This document shows, piece after piece, positions 4,750-7,057 of a stretch of 7,057 bases of DNA. A model generated the notes under the pieces. It was not told the DNA's origin and ran no database searches. It saw only the letters and a program-made list of their open reading frames with translations. The DNA comes from JAZDEU01 sp043808545. Its GTDB lineage: Bacteria > Patescibacteriota > Patescibacteriia > JAZDEU01. The position numbers were made by a program, and so were the translations under genes. How positions within the stretch are numbered: position 1 is the stretch's first letter; each line of letters begins with the position of its first letter. Location of the stretch: contig JAZDEU010000025.1 of NCBI GenBank assembly GCA_043808545.1, positions 1 through 7,057 of the forward strand, read 5' to 3'.

Positions 4750-6522
4750 TTACAACTTTTGATTTTCCCAAAGTTCGTGAAACCGCCCCTTGCTCGCGAA
4801 TAATTCATTATAATTCCCTGCTTCTGTTATTTTTCCATCTTCAATCACTAAAATTTTATCCATCTCTTTAATCGTCGTCAGGCGATGCGCGATAACTACG
4901 GCTGTAACATTTTTTAGAAATTTATGCAAAGAATCCTTAATCTTTTTCTCCGATTCAATATCTAAATGCGAAGTCGCTTCATCTAAAAATAAAATTTTCG
5001 GTTTTTTATAAATAGCCCGAGCAATGCCCAGCCTCTGCTTCTCTCCTCCTGAAAGCCGAATCCCTTTTTCTCCGATAAAAGTATCTATGCCTTGCGGCAG
5101 TTTGTGAGTAAAATCGCTCACATGCGCGATATCAAGCGCCTTCTTTAAATCATTCTTTGTCCCCTCTTTGCCAGCGATCGTTATATTATCACTAAGAGTA
5201 AAATTAAAAACCTCCGTGTCTTGCAAAACTACTCCGATATTTTCTAAATATGATTTGCGTTTAATTTTTCTTAAAGGTATATCATCAATTAGTATTTCAC
5301 CTTCATAATTCTCAACCTCCTTAAGTAATAATTTTATTAAAGTTGATTTTCCAGCTCCAGAAAGCCCGACAATTCCAACTCTTTCCCCCTTTTTTATTTC
5401 AAATGATATGTCTTTTAAAACCTCGTTTTCCCCATAGAAAAAAGATAAATTTTTAACAGTAATATTTTTCCAATTCTTTGGAAAATCAACTTTATCTTTA
5501 TCATCTTCAATATTAGCTTTCTCATTAAGGATATTCTGCATGCGAGCGATGCAGAATTTATGAACCATAAAATCTTGCGCGGTTTCCGCAAGTTCTTCAA
5601 CCGATTGCGTCAAACCGTTAAAATATCCGTTAAACAAAATTAAAAATCCTATTTCATATCGGCCATGCGCAATGCCCAAGCCGATAAATACCATAGCGCC
5701 TAGCTTAAAAACGCTAGTCAATAAATCCATTATTGCGCTTCGGCTACGAAAACAAAAAATACGCAGTTTAATCTTTTGAAACAATTCAACTATATATTGA
5801 TCAACAGCTTTTAAAATCTTTTCCGCCATGGCTAATACTTTAATGCTCCTTATATTATTGACTATCTGAAACATCAATCCCATAACCTCTTCTTCCTTAA
5901 TATCAACTTCTTGCGTCGCCTTGAGACCCCTTTTTAAAAGGGTGTAAGCAAAACTAAAATATAAAATCAAAAACACAATCATACTATCTCCGACAGTATG
6001 ATCAATTCTTGATAAAATAAAAATCATCCCCGCAAAATTTACGCCTATTTGTATGAAATTAGATATCCACATTCGCAATATCTTGTTAAACCCGTCGCTT
6101 CCTTTTTGTAGCCGTTTTAATTTATTTCCCGCATTTTCTTTTTCATGCCACGCGATATCAAGTAAGGTTAAATGTTTTATAGTTTTTACTTGCGCGTCAA
6201 GAGAAACTTTTTCTGAGACCTGAAATCCAATATATTTAGCTAATTCTCTTGCAAAATTTTTCCATAAAGTAGCGAGTACCCAAAATAAAATAATCGTCCA
6301 AAATTTTTCAAGAGATGCGCCATGAGTAAACTTGCTAAAAAATGTAACAATAGAGGCCAACGCGTAAGCGGGATATAGCGCCGCAATGTCGCTTGAAAAA
6401 CGCAGTAATGACGCAATAAAAAAACGCCATCTGTAAGGATGCAAATATCCCGCGATGTCTTTTAATAATTGCCAATTTGAATATTTAAGAAACCCTTGCT
6501 GTTGTTCTGGTTGATAAACCAT
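4750..6522 (-). CDS. ABC exporter half-transporter (fused membrane and ATPase domains, MsbA-like)
   Basis: The 590-residue protein is a type I ABC exporter: two copies would form a pump driven by ATP hydrolysis at the inner membrane. Residues 1-330 form the membrane domain, with about six hydrophobic spans (near 35-60, 74-92, 153-172, 181-198, 264-284 and 291-304). The ATPase domain follows, with Walker A GLSGAGKST (386-394), Q-loop Q434, signature LSGGEKQR (490-497), Walker B ILFLDEAT (510-517, catalytic E516), D-loop SHLD (518-521) and switch H546. All catalytic motifs are intact and the length is normal. The substrate cannot be read from sequence; lipid, peptide or drug export are all possible. 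The ATG lies seven bases after the stop of the upstream gene, so the two probably share an mRNA. The biosynthetic operon downstream has its own promoter, so exporting its product is only a possibility. Confidence 0.93.
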   Translation of the reverse strand: MVYQPEQQQGFLKYSNWQLLKDIAGYLHPYRWRFFIASLLRFSSDIAALYPAYALASIVTFFSKFTHGASLEKFWTIILFWVLATLWKNFARELAKYIGFQVSEKVSLDAQVKTIKHLTLLDIAWHEKENAGNKLKRLQKGSDGFNKILRMWISNFIQIGVNFAGMIFILSRIDHTVGDSMIVFLILYFSFAYTLLKRGLKATQEVDIKEEEVMGLMFQIVNNIRSIKVLAMAEKILKAVDQYIVELFQKIKLRIFCFRSRSAIMDLLTSVFKLGAMVFIGLGIAHGRYEIGFLILFNGYFNGLTQSVEELAETAQDFMVHKFCIARMQNILNEKANIEDDKDKVDFPKNWKNITVKNLSFFYGENEVLKDISFEIKKGERVGIVGLSGAGKSTLIKLLLKEVENYEGEILIDDIPLRKIKRKSYLENIGVVLQDTEVFNFTLSDNITIAGKEGTKNDLKKALDIAHVSDFTHKLPQGIDTFIGEKGIRLSGGEKQRLGIARAIYKKPKILFLDEATSHLDIESEKKIKDSLHKFLKNVTAVVIAHRLTTIKEMDKILVIEDGKITEAGNYNELFASKGRFHELWENQKL

Positions 6523-6529
6523 ATAAAAT

Positions 6530-7057
6530 TTATAAACTATCCGACCATAATTTTTTTACTTCTTCCCTAATTATATCCGCTCTTTTTTTACTGCGCGAAA
6601 TTATTAGTTCTGTTTTTCCGGGCTCAAAAAAAAGATTATTTATCTTATTAGAATCATATTCAGAAAGACTATTAACATCTTGATAAATTTTTTCTATTAT
6701 CTCAAAAATATATTTCGGAATTTTTGCTTCAAAAATAAAATCTCCAATAGTCGTTACCCAATAATTTTTTTCTGCAATATTTTTCTGTTCAGCCAGCCCG
6801 CCGGTTTTTTGTAATTTTGCGTCCTGCTCTTTCTTAAATTTATCAAAATCATAAATAAAATGATGATAATTTTCAACTTCTATTATTTTTGCAACCAGCT
6901 TATTTAAGAAAGATTGCGATCCGCTTGCCATATACCAATGCGCGTCAACAGATTGATACGCTCCAGCTAAAATATTCTCGCTTGTCGTTCTTGCGATTTG
7001 AAAAAGCGAATAAAAATTTCTGCTATACCCGTTTTTATCTTTATGCTTTTCGCCATT
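6530..7057 (-). CDS. Unrecognised protein, C-terminal part; start lies beyond the window
   Basis: The reading frame is open from TAA at 6530 to the window end, about 175 codons. The internal ATG at 6931 is preceded by 42 more open codons, so the gene very probably starts outside the window. The visible protein is soluble, charged and has no clear membrane span. It contains NILAGAYQSVDAHWYM, then a lysine-rich linker, then IGDFIFEAKIPKYIFEIIEK, and ends GKTELIISRSKKRADIIREEVKKLW. The final part loosely resembles the effector domain of TrmB-like regulators, which often end in a self-recognition strand and a '...LW' helix, but this is weak. It ends seven bases before the ABC exporter, so it may regulate or assist it. 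Confidence 0.7.
   Translation of the reverse strand, partial: NGEKHKDKNGYSRNFYSLFQIARTTSENILAGAYQSVDAHWYMASGSQSFLNKLVAKIIEVENYHHFIYDFDKFKKEQDAKLQKTGGLAEQKNIAEKNYWVTTIGDFIFEAKIPKYIFEIIEKIYQDVNSLSEYDSNKINNLFFEPGKTELIISRSKKRADIIREEVKKLWSDSL

Noticed and set aside
5415..5600. 61-codon minus-strand ORF inside the ABC exporter
   Set aside because: It is an out-of-frame shadow of the exporter with no independent start signal or recognisable content.

Overview
The window is AT-rich (roughly two thirds A+T by eye) with compact bacterial genes, nearly all on the minus strand. Gene style and content suggest an uncultured, small-genome bacterium, most likely Candidate Phyla Radiation/Patescibacteria (Parcubacteria-like): short, lysine- and isoleucine-rich proteins, a KamA-type radical SAM enzyme beside ATP-grasp and GNAT genes, a MsbA-like exporter, and ATTGAAA-type AT repeats. 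No marker gene is present, so the taxonomy is inference from style only.

Layout, left to right. Positions 1-135 are the right end of an ISL3-type insertion sequence (transposase C-terminus plus terminal inverted repeat). It abuts 136-345, the surviving 3' end of a DNA methylase/specificity-type restriction-modification gene. Then come four minus-strand genes that look like one biosynthetic locus. In transcription order they are an ATP-grasp ligase (4315-3251), a GNAT acetyltransferase (3261-2758), a second ATP-grasp ligase (2753-1728) and, after a 380-bp gap, a short lysine 2,3-aminomutase-like radical SAM/PLP enzyme (1347-415). The first three overlap or nearly abut. The aminomutase keeps both lysine-binding aspartates and the PLP lysine at the same spacing as the clostridial enzyme. 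The cluster could therefore make beta-lysine, join it to another amino acid and acetylate the product, for example as a compatible solute or small peptide; this is a hypothesis.

The start of this locus is the most unusual part. A promoter with perfect consensus boxes (4743-4716) should start transcription at the edge of a 183-bp imperfect palindrome with 19-bp perfect ends (4528-4710). Next come a 45-codon ORF with a good ribosome-binding site, a terminator inside that ORF's 3' end, and an in-frame slippery heptamer (4378-4372). A -1 shift there joins the small ORF without a stop to the first ATP-grasp gene, giving about 417 residues. The palindrome may be a structured leader RNA or a palindromic MITE flanked by TA. 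The terminator may be an attenuator. The frame break may be programmed, a mutation, or an indel error in a homopolymer. A second leader hairpin, before kamA, can mask that gene's Shine-Dalgarno sequence.

The right part holds a type I ABC exporter half-transporter (6522-4750). Seven bases upstream of it ends an unrecognised gene (6530 to the window end) whose start lies outside the window.
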